This document shows, piece after piece, positions 34,877-45,882 of a DNA stretch of 64,000 bases. Within the stretch, counting starts at the first letter, position 1. Every line of letters begins with the position of its first letter. A program made the translations under genes and the position numbers. Below the pieces are notes generated by a model, which did not search any database, was not told the origin of the DNA, and saw only the letters and a list, made by a program, of their open reading frames with translations. The stretch lies in NCBI RefSeq assembly GCF_002999335.1, contig NW_020312112.1, positions 1 through 64,000 of the forward strand. The letters run 5' to 3'. Origin of the DNA: Cyclospora cayetanensis (lineage: Eukaryota > Apicomplexa > Conoidasida > Eucoccidiorida > Eimeriidae).

Positions 34877-36502
34877 CTACAACGCTGCGCCCTCTGGTGT
34901 GGGGAGGCCCCCAGGGGCCCACGAGGGCCCCTCGGCGCCACTGACTCCGGGAGGGCCCCGGGGGCCCCTGAGGCTTTCTTTACTACAGCGCTGATCTGTT
35001 CCTGGAATAGACCGACTGGGTCTGGCGACCATTGTCGGTAGCTCCAGTGTGCTGCTGCTGCTGCTGCTGTCTGCCCGCAAGGCATCCGGCTTGCAGCTCG
35101 CTGCAGCGTTGCGTGGGCAGCCACTAGTTGCACCTTTACTGCTGCGGCAGCTGTCGCTCTCGGGCTTCCCGTCTTTGGAGCTCCCTGTGGCTGCTCCTGG
35201 TGCGCTGGTGGTGGCTTTCTCTTGTAGGAGGGCCCCTGCCATGAATCCTAAGGCTGCACAAAGCCCCCTAAAGGCCTTGCGGCGGGATGAAGCGGCGGCA
35301 GAAACCGCATGGCGCGTTGCCGCGGCTTGTTCGGGAACTGCCGCTGGTATTCTGTTGCAGCGAGCTTGAGTCTCTGCAGCTGGGGGTGTGCGGCGAGATT
35401 TGCTGGGCTTTTTTCGGTGTCTGCCTCCCGCTCTCTCGCCGCAAGTTGCAGCGGCAGCTGCTGAATTGGCAGCAGGCGCTGCGGGGTTCCGACGAGGATT
35501 CTCGATGAAGTGTCGTCGCTGATGATGATAATGATGCCCAGAAGACCCCGTGGGGCCCTTGCGTTGCTGCTGTTTATGCTTGTGCTCTGGCTGCTCCGAG
35601 CGCTTCTCGCGCGCCTCTCCTCCTCCAAGGGTTTGCGCTGAGTTAGCCACCTGATGCTGCGAGCGCTGCAGCTGCGGCAGTGGGCCGCTTTGCCTTGCGC
35701 TCTCTCTGCTGAACTGCAGCTGCTGCTGCCAAAGGGGGGGCCCTGCCCTGTCCCCGTAGAGCTGCACAGCGGCGGCATGCAGCTGCTGGAGCTCTTCAGG
35801 AGCAATGACAGGCAGCCGTGCGAGAACGACCTCCGTGGAGGAGGCGTACGCGCAGCAGCAGCAGCAGCTTTCACACACCTGAATATCCGGAGGAGCTCCC
35901 ATATGCGGAGCAGCGGCAGCACCAACTGCTGCCGAAGTCGTGAAAGCTCTGCAGCCACATCGGCTGCTGCTGCAGAGGAGGGCCCCACAGGGCTGCAAAG
36001 CGGCTGGGCTTTTCTCCGAAGCCGCAATGTGGAGGGTTGGCAGCAACACGGAGCCTTGCTGCAGGTCGAATGCTAGCTGCAATAGCAACACTGCATTGTC
36101 TAAATGATACCTCGTAGAGCTGCCTGCCTCTGCCGCGGCTATGGCTGCTTTGGCTGCCGCCTTCAGGCGTGAAGAATACGAACTAGGCGCCAGGGAGAGG
36201 GGCATGGGCAGGCTGAGCGGAACCTGCTGCCACCCCCCCAAGGCTGACTGCAAACTCTCCCTAACCTTGAGCGGTACGAGGCTTGTGCCGCCGAAGGGCG
36301 TCGCTGCAGCTCCTGCAGATAGTGCTGCAGCTGATCTTCGTCGAACCTTGTTTTTTGGTCTACCTATAAGAGAAAGGAGGCAGCCGGCTTGCTGCCCTGG
36401 CGCTCTAGAAGGGACGGGCGAAGTCTTCCTTTCTCGCGCTGGTGCTGCCTCCGCATGCGTTCCATCAACTGACAAGGGGGGCCCTTCGGGAGGCCCCTGG
36501 GG

Positions 36503-36546
<44 letters not shown>

Positions 36547-37411
36547 CCTTAGCTACCGGAGGCCCCCCTGTTGACAGCCGAAGAAAAATAGGGAGGGGGG
36601 ATCTCCGCGGTGCTCGAGGCGAGACGCAGCAGTGCATGCAGCAACTGCCGCTGGCGTCGCTGTGACGCCCGTCAGTTGTGGAGAGTGGGGCTGTACGCAG
36701 GGGAACACCATAAAAATTGGCGTCTGTTTTTGTGGCTGCTGCTGCTGCGTAGCAGCAGCAGCAGCAGGGTGATGATGCCGAGGACGAAATGCGTGTTGGT
36801 GTGCTCGATGCCGCCACTCTGATGCTGCTGCTGCTGCCTCTGCTGCTCCAGCTACTGCAACAGCAAAACTGCATTCCCTTGTACGTGCGAAGGGGTCTCC
36901 CACACTGCGGTGGTGGCGCTGCCGGCCAGCTGGCGCTGCAGGGGTCGCTGCTGCTGCTGCACCCATTGCTGCTGCTGCTGCTCTTGCTGCTGCACCCATT
37001 GCTGCTGCTGCTGCTCTTGCTGCTGCACCCATTCGAGCATCCACAGCCCGCACCGGGGGCGCAATCTGAGTGCTTCAACTTCTGTTGCTGCCGCCAAGCT
37101 AGCACTTGCCGATGCCGCTGCTGCGAAGGGGGGAAGCTCTCCGATAAACCCCGGGGGAGGAGAGAAACGGCTGGGGGGACGCCAGCACGCTCGAGTAGGG
37201 CAGCAGGCGGTTCAACCTTGGGTGCTAAAGGGTGATCTGCCCGTGTTGGCAGCTCCCACTGGGGATTAAGCATTGCATTGGCGGCTTCAGGCCTAAGGGG
37301 GGTGCGGGGGGCATTGGCGAAGCGACTGAAGCCGAGGGAGAGGCTGTTAGGTGGCGCACCAGCTGCCGGAGAGTGCAAAAAGCTCTGTGTTTCACACCCC
37401 TGCCGCCTCAT
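34877..37411 (-). CDS. Large repeat-rich coccidian protein, single exon
   Basis: An 844-residue frame without stops. The N-terminal third is low complexity: Ser/Cys/Asn runs from two imperfect 33-bp GCT-type units, Ala runs of about 14, and GGPP and GPP motifs. The middle is unbiased and protein-like, for example 'YHLDNAVLLLQLAFDLQ', 'VLARLPVIAPEELQQLHAA' and 'VQLYGDRAGPPLWQQQLQF'. The C-terminus is basic, then Ser/Gly/Pro-rich. There is no signal peptide, membrane segment or known domain. All three minus frames are open across about 36.9-37.05 kb because of the trinucleotide repeats, so the N-terminal frame is less certain than the middle. Splicing between frames is possible. Confidence 0.55.
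36500..37040. repeat. CAG/GCT-type trinucleotide tracts in coding sequence
   Basis: A pure (GCT)n tract of about 14 units at about 36,502-36,543 and several GCT/CTG blocks with 33-bp periodicity at about 36,950-37,030. These typify R-segment coding DNA and encode Ala or Ser here. Confidence 0.9.
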
Positions 37412-38275
37412 GCAGGGGTTAGAGCCATGCCGACCAGCCGCTAGACTGCTGGTAAGGCGTCGCCGCTGTATAAAAGTGAGCCACCAAGGAGCTGGTCAGG
37501 TCCGAGGGTGGACGCACCACACACAGCGTTCGCGTTGCCTGCCAAAGAGAATACGCTCAGTGTTCGTACAGCAGAACGCGAACCGGAGGAAAACAAAATC
37601 TCGCTACTGATTTGGTAGAGGAACTAGGCGAATAATGAGATACGAGGCAGACAAGGGACCCCAAACAACTGTCGGACCCACTTTTATGTATCTTTGCTGC
37701 TGCAGTCGCACAGGCAGGGTTCCAGAAAGAATAGTTGTGTACTGGAAAGAATCCGCAGCAACTCTAAACTGATATTTTTTGCACAGAACTTCGCGCGTTC
37801 CAGAGTAGCTTAAGCGCTCAGCAGTCTAGCACCCCCCAGACCGACCCAGAACACCACCTATCCCCCTTCAATCCCTTTGGCCAGTGCTCTTTCTCCGTCC
37901 ACTGCCAATCACACCCTCTGACTGCATCGTTTCGCGCCTTCATCCTACAGGCATTGAAGCACCTGCTGTCTTGTTTTCCCCTTTTTGGGTACAGCGGCCC
38001 TACTTGTGAATACTCACCAGAGAATATGAACACGCTGCAGCAAACGCAATCGTTTCAACCCATAGGGCTTATTGCTGCATTTCGACAGACAACGTGAATG
38101 TCTGGTGAGCTTTGTAGACCCATGCAGTGAGCAAGGACCATGCTAAGCCTCCACAAACAACAACTTGCTGAAGGGGCAATACTGGAAACAGGCATCTCGT
38201 AGCTTTCCATATAAAGCCTTCGTGGGGAAATGCCTGAATCCAAGCTTAATACAAACTTTTAAAATGCCGAGCGTG
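37412..38275. other. R-to-P transition, upstream of the 844-residue gene
   Basis: Trinucleotide runs fade out between 37.1 and 37.7 kb. No gene is seen. The part next to 37,412 should hold the minus-strand promoter. Confidence 0.45.
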
Positions 38276-38280
38276 TCGAA

Positions 38281-38450
38281 GGGCCTTCTCCCTTCTGTGC
38301 TTGCGCCCATCAGGGCTCTCAAAGTAAGGGGAGGGGAGGTGCGCTGTTGCATTCTCCAAGCATTCCCAGATTCATAGCTAGTCAAACATATCTTTTAGCA
38401 CTTACGCACACACCATTGATTCTTATTGTATTCTACTATGCCTGCTACGC
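38281..38450 (+). repeat. Diverged dispersed repeat, copy 1 (possible LTR)
   Basis: Shares blocks in the same order and orientation with copies at about 38,505 and 43,970: a CTCCCTTC...GCxCCCAT box, a GGGCT...AGGGGAGGGG box, a GCATTCTCCAAGCATTCCCA box and a CACACACCATT...TTATTGTAT box. Identity looks moderate by eye. Confidence 0.5.
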
Positions 38451-38504
38451 AACAAAATGAATATTGGAACAGTCTAACTCTGACACTTCATCTGTGGCCT
38501 CGAA

Positions 38505-38695
38505 CGAGGGAGAGCTCTCTCCTTCCCGTGCTCGCGCCATTAAGTACTCCCAAAATCAGGGGAGACGGACAGATGTAGAGCGCGTACCTGCATCCTCTCA
38601 GCACTCAGAGCATCGACACCTAGTTTCACATAGCATTTAGCGCACACGCACACAGCATGTGCATTGTTGTTTCGAACTAACACTACTTCGCAAAA
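38505..38695 (+). repeat. Diverged dispersed repeat, copy 2
   Basis: Same block order as copy 1: CTCCTTCCCGTGCTCGCGCCAT, ACTCCCAAAATCAGGGGAG, GCATCCTCTCAGCACTCAGA, GCACACGCACACAGCAT. It lies in tandem with copy 1 about 220 bp away. Confidence 0.45.
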
Positions 38696-39965
38696 CACAT
38701 GATGTACGAACAATCAAAATGATTAGTCAGTGGCGTTGCAGTCACAACTTCACCAATTTTTAATTAGATACGCCTAGCATACTAAGAAATGCTCATGTGC
38801 GGCTTGGCCCACTACATCTTCCTTACCCTCCCTGCGGAAAACGCGCCGTTGCTCCATTTTTTTCTTTGTCGAGACCAACTAAGTGCAGGACAGCGGCGAA
38901 CTACCTCCTCCATCACCAGTTCTCAAGCACGCGCAAACGCGGAAACAGTTTGCGAAAACGAAATACTCGCATCAATCACTAGCTGAAGTACACGGGATGA
39001 AAATAGACATATATCGTCCAGAAAACCTACGAGACACAACTAACATGACTGTGAGAGAAAGATGGCTCGCTGTCGTCAAAACGCTGAATTATGTGAACCA
39101 TTTGCTGCGAGAAAACAGACGGCAGGTAAAATGCCAAAAAGGATATACATACTGCTTCAACAGTGCCTTCGCGCTGAAGACAGCAATGCCCGCTTGCCAA
39201 TGGAGCCGATGCTGCTTGTCGCATATTTCAGAGCCCAAGAAAGTTGCATAAGGACTAATGCAGGGGCAAGAATACTTAAAAGGGTGTGCGCGTGCACATG
39301 AGTGTGGGAACCACCTTAACACTACCAACCAGGGACGTCTCAAGCAGCATCTACAGGTAAAGGTGGCTGTTTAGGGCAGCGCATAATGAGTAGCCTCCTG
39401 AACAAGGCAGAGGCGTTACTCCTCCTGCCGTAAGCGCAGCCCGCAATCGCTCATCGATCAGCAAGTAATGCTTGCATTCGCCACCCCGTTAAACTAGAGA
39501 CCATGGTTATGTGTGCTCTCAGCGCCTAATACTCTCAACGTCATGCGAGCACTTCTATTGATTCATGCAGGTCTTCCGCCCTCACATCGCTCTCTTGCCT
39601 GCTGGTCAAAGTCCCCGAGTAATTTCGGGGGTTTTAAGACGTTTAAAGAATCCAAATTTGATAGTTCTGCGAGCGTTTCAAGCTCAGAGCACTCGATCGA
39701 CTAAGAAAGGGCATTGATCCATGGAAGAATCGCAAATGGTTCAAGCTACCTGGCCGCAAATCGTTTCATCTTGTCACCTTCTGGTATATCTCGTGAAGCC
39801 TACCGATCTATCACGACCGTATCTCCTTATTCAAAGCACAGCTAAAATGCGGCTTGTCATAATTCCTTGCTCGTGTTTCTAGACTTTTGCTTATCTATAT
39901 ATTTCAACTAGCCAGTTGTTCTATGATTCCGTCCACCCCTAAGTGTGGTTGCTTAAGTTGGACCA

Positions 39966-40833
39966 TCAGGTCCAGGCCCGATACGGAAGCCGTTTTTCAT
40001 TGTAGGCGAGCGTTGCGAGAGAGCGATGGGTAGACGAGCGTACGGCTGAACTATCAAGCTCCTCAACACAGGTAATAAAAGTCAGCCAAGGGACAAGGCT
40101 TATAGTAGCAAAGAGCTCGTTGGTGAACTTTGTGTGTTCAAACGCTTGAAGGTGGTCGCCGCAGGTCACCTTATGGCCAACTAGGACGGGTTTTAAAGGT
40201 ACGCCAGAGAACTCGAATTAACTTCGAATCCCTACGGATGATGGAGGCTTGCGAGCCTCAAGGCACTTAATATGAATGAGTGAGCGACTGGTTGAGTTGT
40301 GACAGAGCTGGAGAAAAAGCGGAATGGCTTTATTTGCTGAGTTGTTGACAGTGAACGTAGATGCTATCGTGAACTTTGACCTCCGGCGGTTGCGCAGTTA
40401 AATCTCCATTGTCAAACCAAGTCCAAATTCTTTCCGGAACAGGAAGATTCCGCAGGACGCCGGGTTTAGACAAACTGCGTGGCTCTTGCTGCTGTCCATG
40501 TGGTAATGGCATTGTGTAACCCTTGGCCGTCGGACTCCGCCGGAGCCACCACAACCAGGATAGCTTTCCTTTTGTAGTGTGAATCCCAATATGGCTCGAA
40601 AGAACTTCACAGGCTCTTTGGGTAAAATGGGGCTGTGGGGTGCAGTTGGAATGTACAAGCGACTCAGTTACCGCCTTGTTCTGAATAACGTAAGCGATAA
40701 AAAGTGTGGTAGGGCTGCGCCCTTTTGTCATTCTGCATGTTGGAAATAGTAGTAGATGCACGGGTGTCAACTGCATAGGGGTCACGCAGTTGCAGTATAA
40801 ATTGTAAAGCTTCATAGACAAGAGTGGGTGCAC
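39966..40833 (-). mobile_element. Decayed Ty3/gypsy integrase (element B)
   Basis: The minus-strand frame 40,833-40,330 contains 'SHIGIHTTKGKLSWLWW', like the zinc-binding GH.G..KT...W block, then 'NLPVPERIWTWF' and 'HDSIYVHCQQLSK', matching the gypsy LPIPERIW-DISMDFI and DAIYVVVDRLSK blocks. The ISMDFI and D residues are altered. A second frame at 40,169-39,966 continues with 'FEHTKFTNELFATIS', like the integrase RD..FTS.F block. Stops and frame changes show it is dead. Its gag-like partner lies upstream on the same strand at 43.7-43.1 kb. Confidence 0.72.
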
Positions 40834-41864
40834 TGCGCATTAGTGAATTTCTCGGACTCGCGAGAGCGGTACAGCGACACAGCTGATGCACTCAATGCGC
40901 TTCAGAATCAAACCGTGCTGCAAGAGACGCTCAAGCCACCGAACACCTCTAACATTATCAAAATCATGGAATTCTTTGTAAGGTACGTGAATGGCTGTGG
41001 CCAGTCAGGACAGTAAAGTGGCACCTATATAAATAATGCGGGCATTTTCTATGCCAGGACGCAGCGCATAGGGCTATGCAACCGTGTGATGCTTTACAGA
41101 AGCTTTAAGCTGTAGAGAGACAATAGCACGCACAGCTGCCTTATCCTCACAGGCTTCTGGGAAGAAATGGCACTCCTTCCCGAGTGGGGAAAGAGTACCG
41201 GGAGACCTGAAAGGAGCCAAAAAGCGTTTTTCCCGTAGCATCACCCTCATTCGTGCTGGCCACAAAGTAAGGCTATAAAAGTAGAGCAGTTGGAAGAGAA
41301 GAAAGTAGAGAGAATCTAGAAATGAAATTTCGCTAGAAGCAAACAAGCCCATGGAACTTCTCTGCGTTTTATCGGATGCCAAGGAGAACGCCACGCCTTG
41401 CATGTTCCAGGATCTGGCATCATTTCTTCAAGCAAACACAAAAATACCAAGCCACAGTTGTGCTCATGAAAAAATTTTGCATCCCTCCACCTACCACTGA
41501 CTGTTCGGGAACAGCTAAATCCCACGCTGTACTTGCTGGACGTGCTCTACAAGGCTTCGGTTGAGTACTAACGCGTCGCGCATGTGGAGAGCCACCCACT
41601 GCCCTTCCTGAGGCCCATTGAAATCCCGGTTAACTTGCAATTGCAGTTTGTCCGGGTAGTTACACATCCAAACACCACCCAGGTATACTAGAGCTTGCCA
41701 GTGCAAATGTAGAACGTCGTTGCTATCCTGGCATTGGGGTGAATAGAGATTCGTAAACAGGTGTCTGCGAAGTCAAATGTAAAGTAGAATGTTGGTCCAA
41801 GCAATTTGCCAACTGATTCCCCGATGTGAGGTATAATAAACCTTGGATTCACTCTATTTCTTTC

Positions 41865-41960
41865 CAGGAACGAAAAGTTGCAGTATGCACCGATACGAAG
41901 TCATGCCCCTAGGCGCTAGTCTAATATCGTCTTTTGCTTTTTTACAACGACCACTACCCT
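41865..41960 (+). mobile_element. Possible reverse-transcriptase fragment
   Basis: A short plus-strand frame reads 'MHRYEVMPLGASLISSFAF', reminiscent of the gypsy RT block Y-E-x-x-VMPFGLTNAPATFQ. It is on the strand opposite to element B, so if real it belongs to another insertion or to an inversion. Confidence 0.3.
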
Positions 41961-43135
41961 TACAACTCCATCACCTTTTTAGACTGTTGAAGCTTTTGAT
42001 AAGGCGGTATATGGCTTTGGGCTGAAATAAAGATTAGTTCAACACAATGAACCAGGCGACAGGTAAGTAGGACACCACTGGGAGCTCGTCATTCTCTACT
42101 ACATGTGCAAGTTTCTCCCCGATCTTTATCCATTTTTGCAGCTCCTGGACTGATAGAGCAACCGGGTTCGCTAACAGAATAGCTATTGGCGAATCGATTA
42201 AGACTGAATGCATGCTCAGAACTGCCTTCTATCACTGCGCTGCTGAGCGTCCCCTTGAAGACTCTGCCTCGTTTTGTTGCGGCACCAAGTTTTTCCCGCG
42301 TATTATAAGTGAATTGGGTGCTATTGAGAAGACCAGGAGATGCCCCTTTCTAGCGCGTGTTGCAGACTAACCTGCACAGCGCGCAGCGTGGCTGCATACG
42401 CCCCTTCATTGCACTACCTAAAATTACCTGTAAGCCCAACATAGTAGTAACCCTTCATGCTCATATAGTGCAATTCCGGCTTAAAATTGCATTTTACTAC
42501 CATGCCGTCGCCAGCCTTTTAGCTACGTCCCCCGCCACCAAGTTTGAGTCTAAGGGACTGCGCTTTGTACTCAATACAGAGTGCACTTTTGCGACCTCCC
42601 CAAAGAGCAAACTCACTTCATAATCAGGCTTAAGATAGTGGCATTTCTTGAACATTAATGTGAAAGTGTCAGCGCAGACTGCGGAGTCTCCAGCTTCGAC
42701 TCTATCCTCTGTATCCCCTTTTACTGCGCTGGCGTCTGCGTAAAAGGTTTTCGGCATCCCATATGGGCATCGTTGCTTCCCAATCAGCCTGTTTCTGGTG
42801 GGCCCCGTTCTGCTGTTCAAGACTGTCGGCCTTTCTCATGCGTTTGCGGTGTTGGATTATACGATTCAGCTTCCCATAGTGCAAGCAGATGCGCTTTGGA
42901 AGGCTTCAAAGAGCTTCTTAGAAGTGCTGGTCCTTTTGGCTTTTATTCATCCTTCACCATACATGTAAGGTGGATCCGGTAGAAACGGCAGCAATGCCAT
43001 GGATTCTACACCTTAATTTTGCCTGTCGTTCTCATCTGAAGACGCAGTAATTGCACTCGTTTGCTCTAAAATCCTCACATGGCCTATCATTTGTAGGGAC
43101 AGCACCAGCCGGTTGTTTATGCGCTGAGGTGCTGC

Positions 43136-43692
43136 TCATCCTGCGACCACCTGACAGCTAACTTCGGTTGTACTTGAGATTGACCACTGAGACAGTATCA
43201 GTTCGTCCATGTTATGGCTCTTGGAAGCCAAAAAATCAGCTTCTCTATAGCTTGATCTATTGGTATGCTCCCCTATTTCATCTCTCAATTTTCCCAAAAC
43301 TTGCTGTTGAGCTGGTCCTAGCAATAACCAATAAAATAGGGAGGTATGACGGCTTGACTTGCAGTAATTTCTGCAGAGCGTAGGCTCTTTCTGCATAAAT
43401 CGAACCACACCTGAAGTGCTTCCTCATCCGATCAACGTGCCACATGGATCACTTGTTTCTCCTCTCCTGCGGGGTACACGACTATTTGGAGTTCCAAGAG
43501 GCTAATAAAATCTTCACGAACGTGGCCATCTTTACGGTTATTGTAATAGCTTGGTTGGCATAGCCTCACAGATGTATCCATAATGAGGATTTTGGCTGAC
43601 ATAACATGCCACTCTACCAACTGTGCAGTTACTGCATTGGCATAGCGTGCAGGGCGATCTGCGCTGCCCCGAAAGAGGTTGTCCCCCGTCAT
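43136..43692 (-). mobile_element. Gag-like relic of element B
   Basis: Two successive minus frames (43,692-43,432 and 43,408-43,136) give a capsid-like reading: 'VREDFISLLELQIVVYP', then 'VIHVAR' and 'EALQVWFDLCRKSLR', resembling the F...(A)..L.G.A..WF pattern of Ty3/gypsy gag. Stops interrupt it. Its position upstream of the integrase relic on the same strand matches gag-pol order. Confidence 0.4.
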
Positions 43693-43969
43693 AGTCTATA
43701 TCCAAAGTTTGCTTCCCCCAAACAGCTGGCAAGGAAAATAGAACTATTGAACTACGATGTATTTTAAGGAAAACAAGGGAACGTGTGCGGGGGAACCTGA
43801 AATCCCAATGCAGCCACAGTCAGCGAGTGAGCGGAGAATTCACTGGATCGAACTGTGAGATGCTAGGAGCTGCAACACTCCACGTAAAGCTTCCGTAGGA
43901 TGACATCTGACTTCAGATTCCACCCAAACATATAGAACGTTATCAGGTGCTGTTCCGCACAGTCGTTTT

Positions 43970-44145
43970 CACCTTTCCCTTCCCGCACCCATAGGGGCTT
44001 TGAAGATGAGGGCAGAGGGGTAGCTAGGGTACGTGCAGCGGCACCTTCTAAGCACTCCCAAATTTACATGTAGCTGCGAATCCAATGCAGCACACATAAA
44101 CACATCACTGCGTCTTATTGTATAGCGCTACAGCTACCGTGCTAT
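43970..44145 (+). repeat. Diverged dispersed repeat, copy 3 (possible LTR)
   Basis: Carries CCCTTCCCGCACCCAT, AGGGCAGAGGGG, GCACCTTCTAAGCACTCCCA and CACATAAACACATCACT...CTTATTGTAT in the same order as copies 1 and 2. Copies 1 and 3 are direct repeats about 5.7 kb apart, flanking the gag-like and integrase relics. Confidence 0.5.
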
Positions 44146-44149
44146 AAAT

Positions 44150-45882
44150 TAGATATATGGACAGCCAAACCACATGGCCAACCCCATGCTGAATTGTACA
44201 TCGATGTAAGCAGAATAGTAGAAAGTGTTGAATTGTATCCTGGCCTGCTACATGTTTGTGGTCTGCGTAGTTATGCGTGGCACAACGGAAGACTTCTGGG
44301 AAAATTGCTAGCTCCATTCCTAGGATGCATTTTCTGTAGGATTTGTGCTTCGACACTACGAAGCTAATTTTCCCCGAATTCTCACTTGTTTCTTGGGCAC
44401 ACGACTTCGGGCTCACATTTATCTTTTGCGCGATTAACACAGCAAAATCGACATCATTTTTCAGATTGCTGGGTCTGGTAAAATAAAGAGAATCAAGGAA
44501 ACCACACAGGAAGACAATTGTGTACACTGACGCTAAGGAGTGTGGAAGTAACGCATCATGTGCCCTTCATCAGTAAGAGCTGACCCGTGTCCAACTGAGC
44601 GGCATGCTTACGTTTCAAGAGTACCATACTGCCCTTTCCACTTCGCCCTTATAGAACCGCAGTACATTTTGAGCGTTCCTTCTTGCTATTTCGATCTGCT
44701 GTTTCAGCTGTTCGCCTGTTAAAGTACGTGCTCTTCAGCCCCTGGTGCACAATGTCCTACGGTTTCAACACTCCTGCCGCACACCACGATATAGTTTTTT
44801 TTAAAAAAACCCTAACACGTGCGCTTATGGTAAAATTGTATCCGTCCAAAGCACCCCAAAGTGCAGTGCTGCTCGCGTGTCGTGATCAGCATTGTCGCAC
44901 AGCAATAGTAAACTCTGATTGAAGAAACATCCGTACTTATGATTGAAGAAACATCTGTACTTACGCAATTCAGGCGATCTTTGGAACGCCACCGTAGTAA
45001 TATCCTGAAAGTCCATTGTGGCTATACGAAAATGAGTTTACTTATGTCGAATTTGGCGGTACAGGTAGCTCCTTCTTCGCCTAAAACTTTGCTTGTGCTC
45101 CTTAATTGCAAAGAATCTCGCTACCGTGCTTGTGCAACAAGTTTCGAATGTAGGCGTGGAACATCGTTTCCGGTTGCATATGGGAAGCACATGTTTAGTG
45201 ACATCAGGCACAGTACTTCAAGTACAAGTCTTGCCATTCTCAAAGCATTCACACTCCAGGACATACAAAGGGCTACCTGCCGCAATGGCGGTTACCTTTG
45301 CTAACATGAAACGGCTTACCACTGCACGCCCGTAATAGATTGAAAACTGCCTATCAAGATCCATTCCTACTGGTATAAGGCTGCCGGAGTAAATGTTATA
45401 TCGTGGCCCTCGGCAAAACAAAACCGCACAAGTGATAAGCCCACTTGTCTTTGTCTGCCAGTAGCATCACGTTTTTTGGTTATAAAACAGTACTATGAAA
45501 ACGTCTGTGGTTAGCACTTCTTGCACGCAGGATCGACTGACGTGATCAGCAGCAATGGAACCAGTACATAGCTTTTACTATGTTTAACAACTCGGTTGCT
45601 ATCTTCTGCCGCCAGCCTACATAAGCGCATTCCAACGTTTTGCACGATTAATTTGTTTAACTTGCTTGCGATTCTTAGGGTGCCCACACGACATCGAAGA
45701 CTTGTTGAATTGCAGTAGTTGAAGTGGATGCAGCAGGCCCAACTCGGAACTGTTAGGGGTTGGCATTTTTCCCCCGAGATCTGCCTCTGGCGTCCAAAAC
45801 CATGATTAATCAGGGAGTGTACCTCGTCTATAGCAATCAAGTTTCATGCATTGATGATTACAGAAAGAAGCAGTAGACGGTC
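44150..45882. other. P segment, no intact gene
   Basis: Stops are frequent in all frames. Some minus frames (44,527-44,105; 45,840-45,511; 45,421-45,218) look faintly protein-like and may be further retroelement debris, but no motif can be named. This is the 3' flank of the PKS. Confidence 0.45.

Noticed and set aside
40205..40235. tRNA B-box-like TTCGAATCCC
   Set aside because: No A-box or cloverleaf could be folded around it; it lies in retroelement debris.
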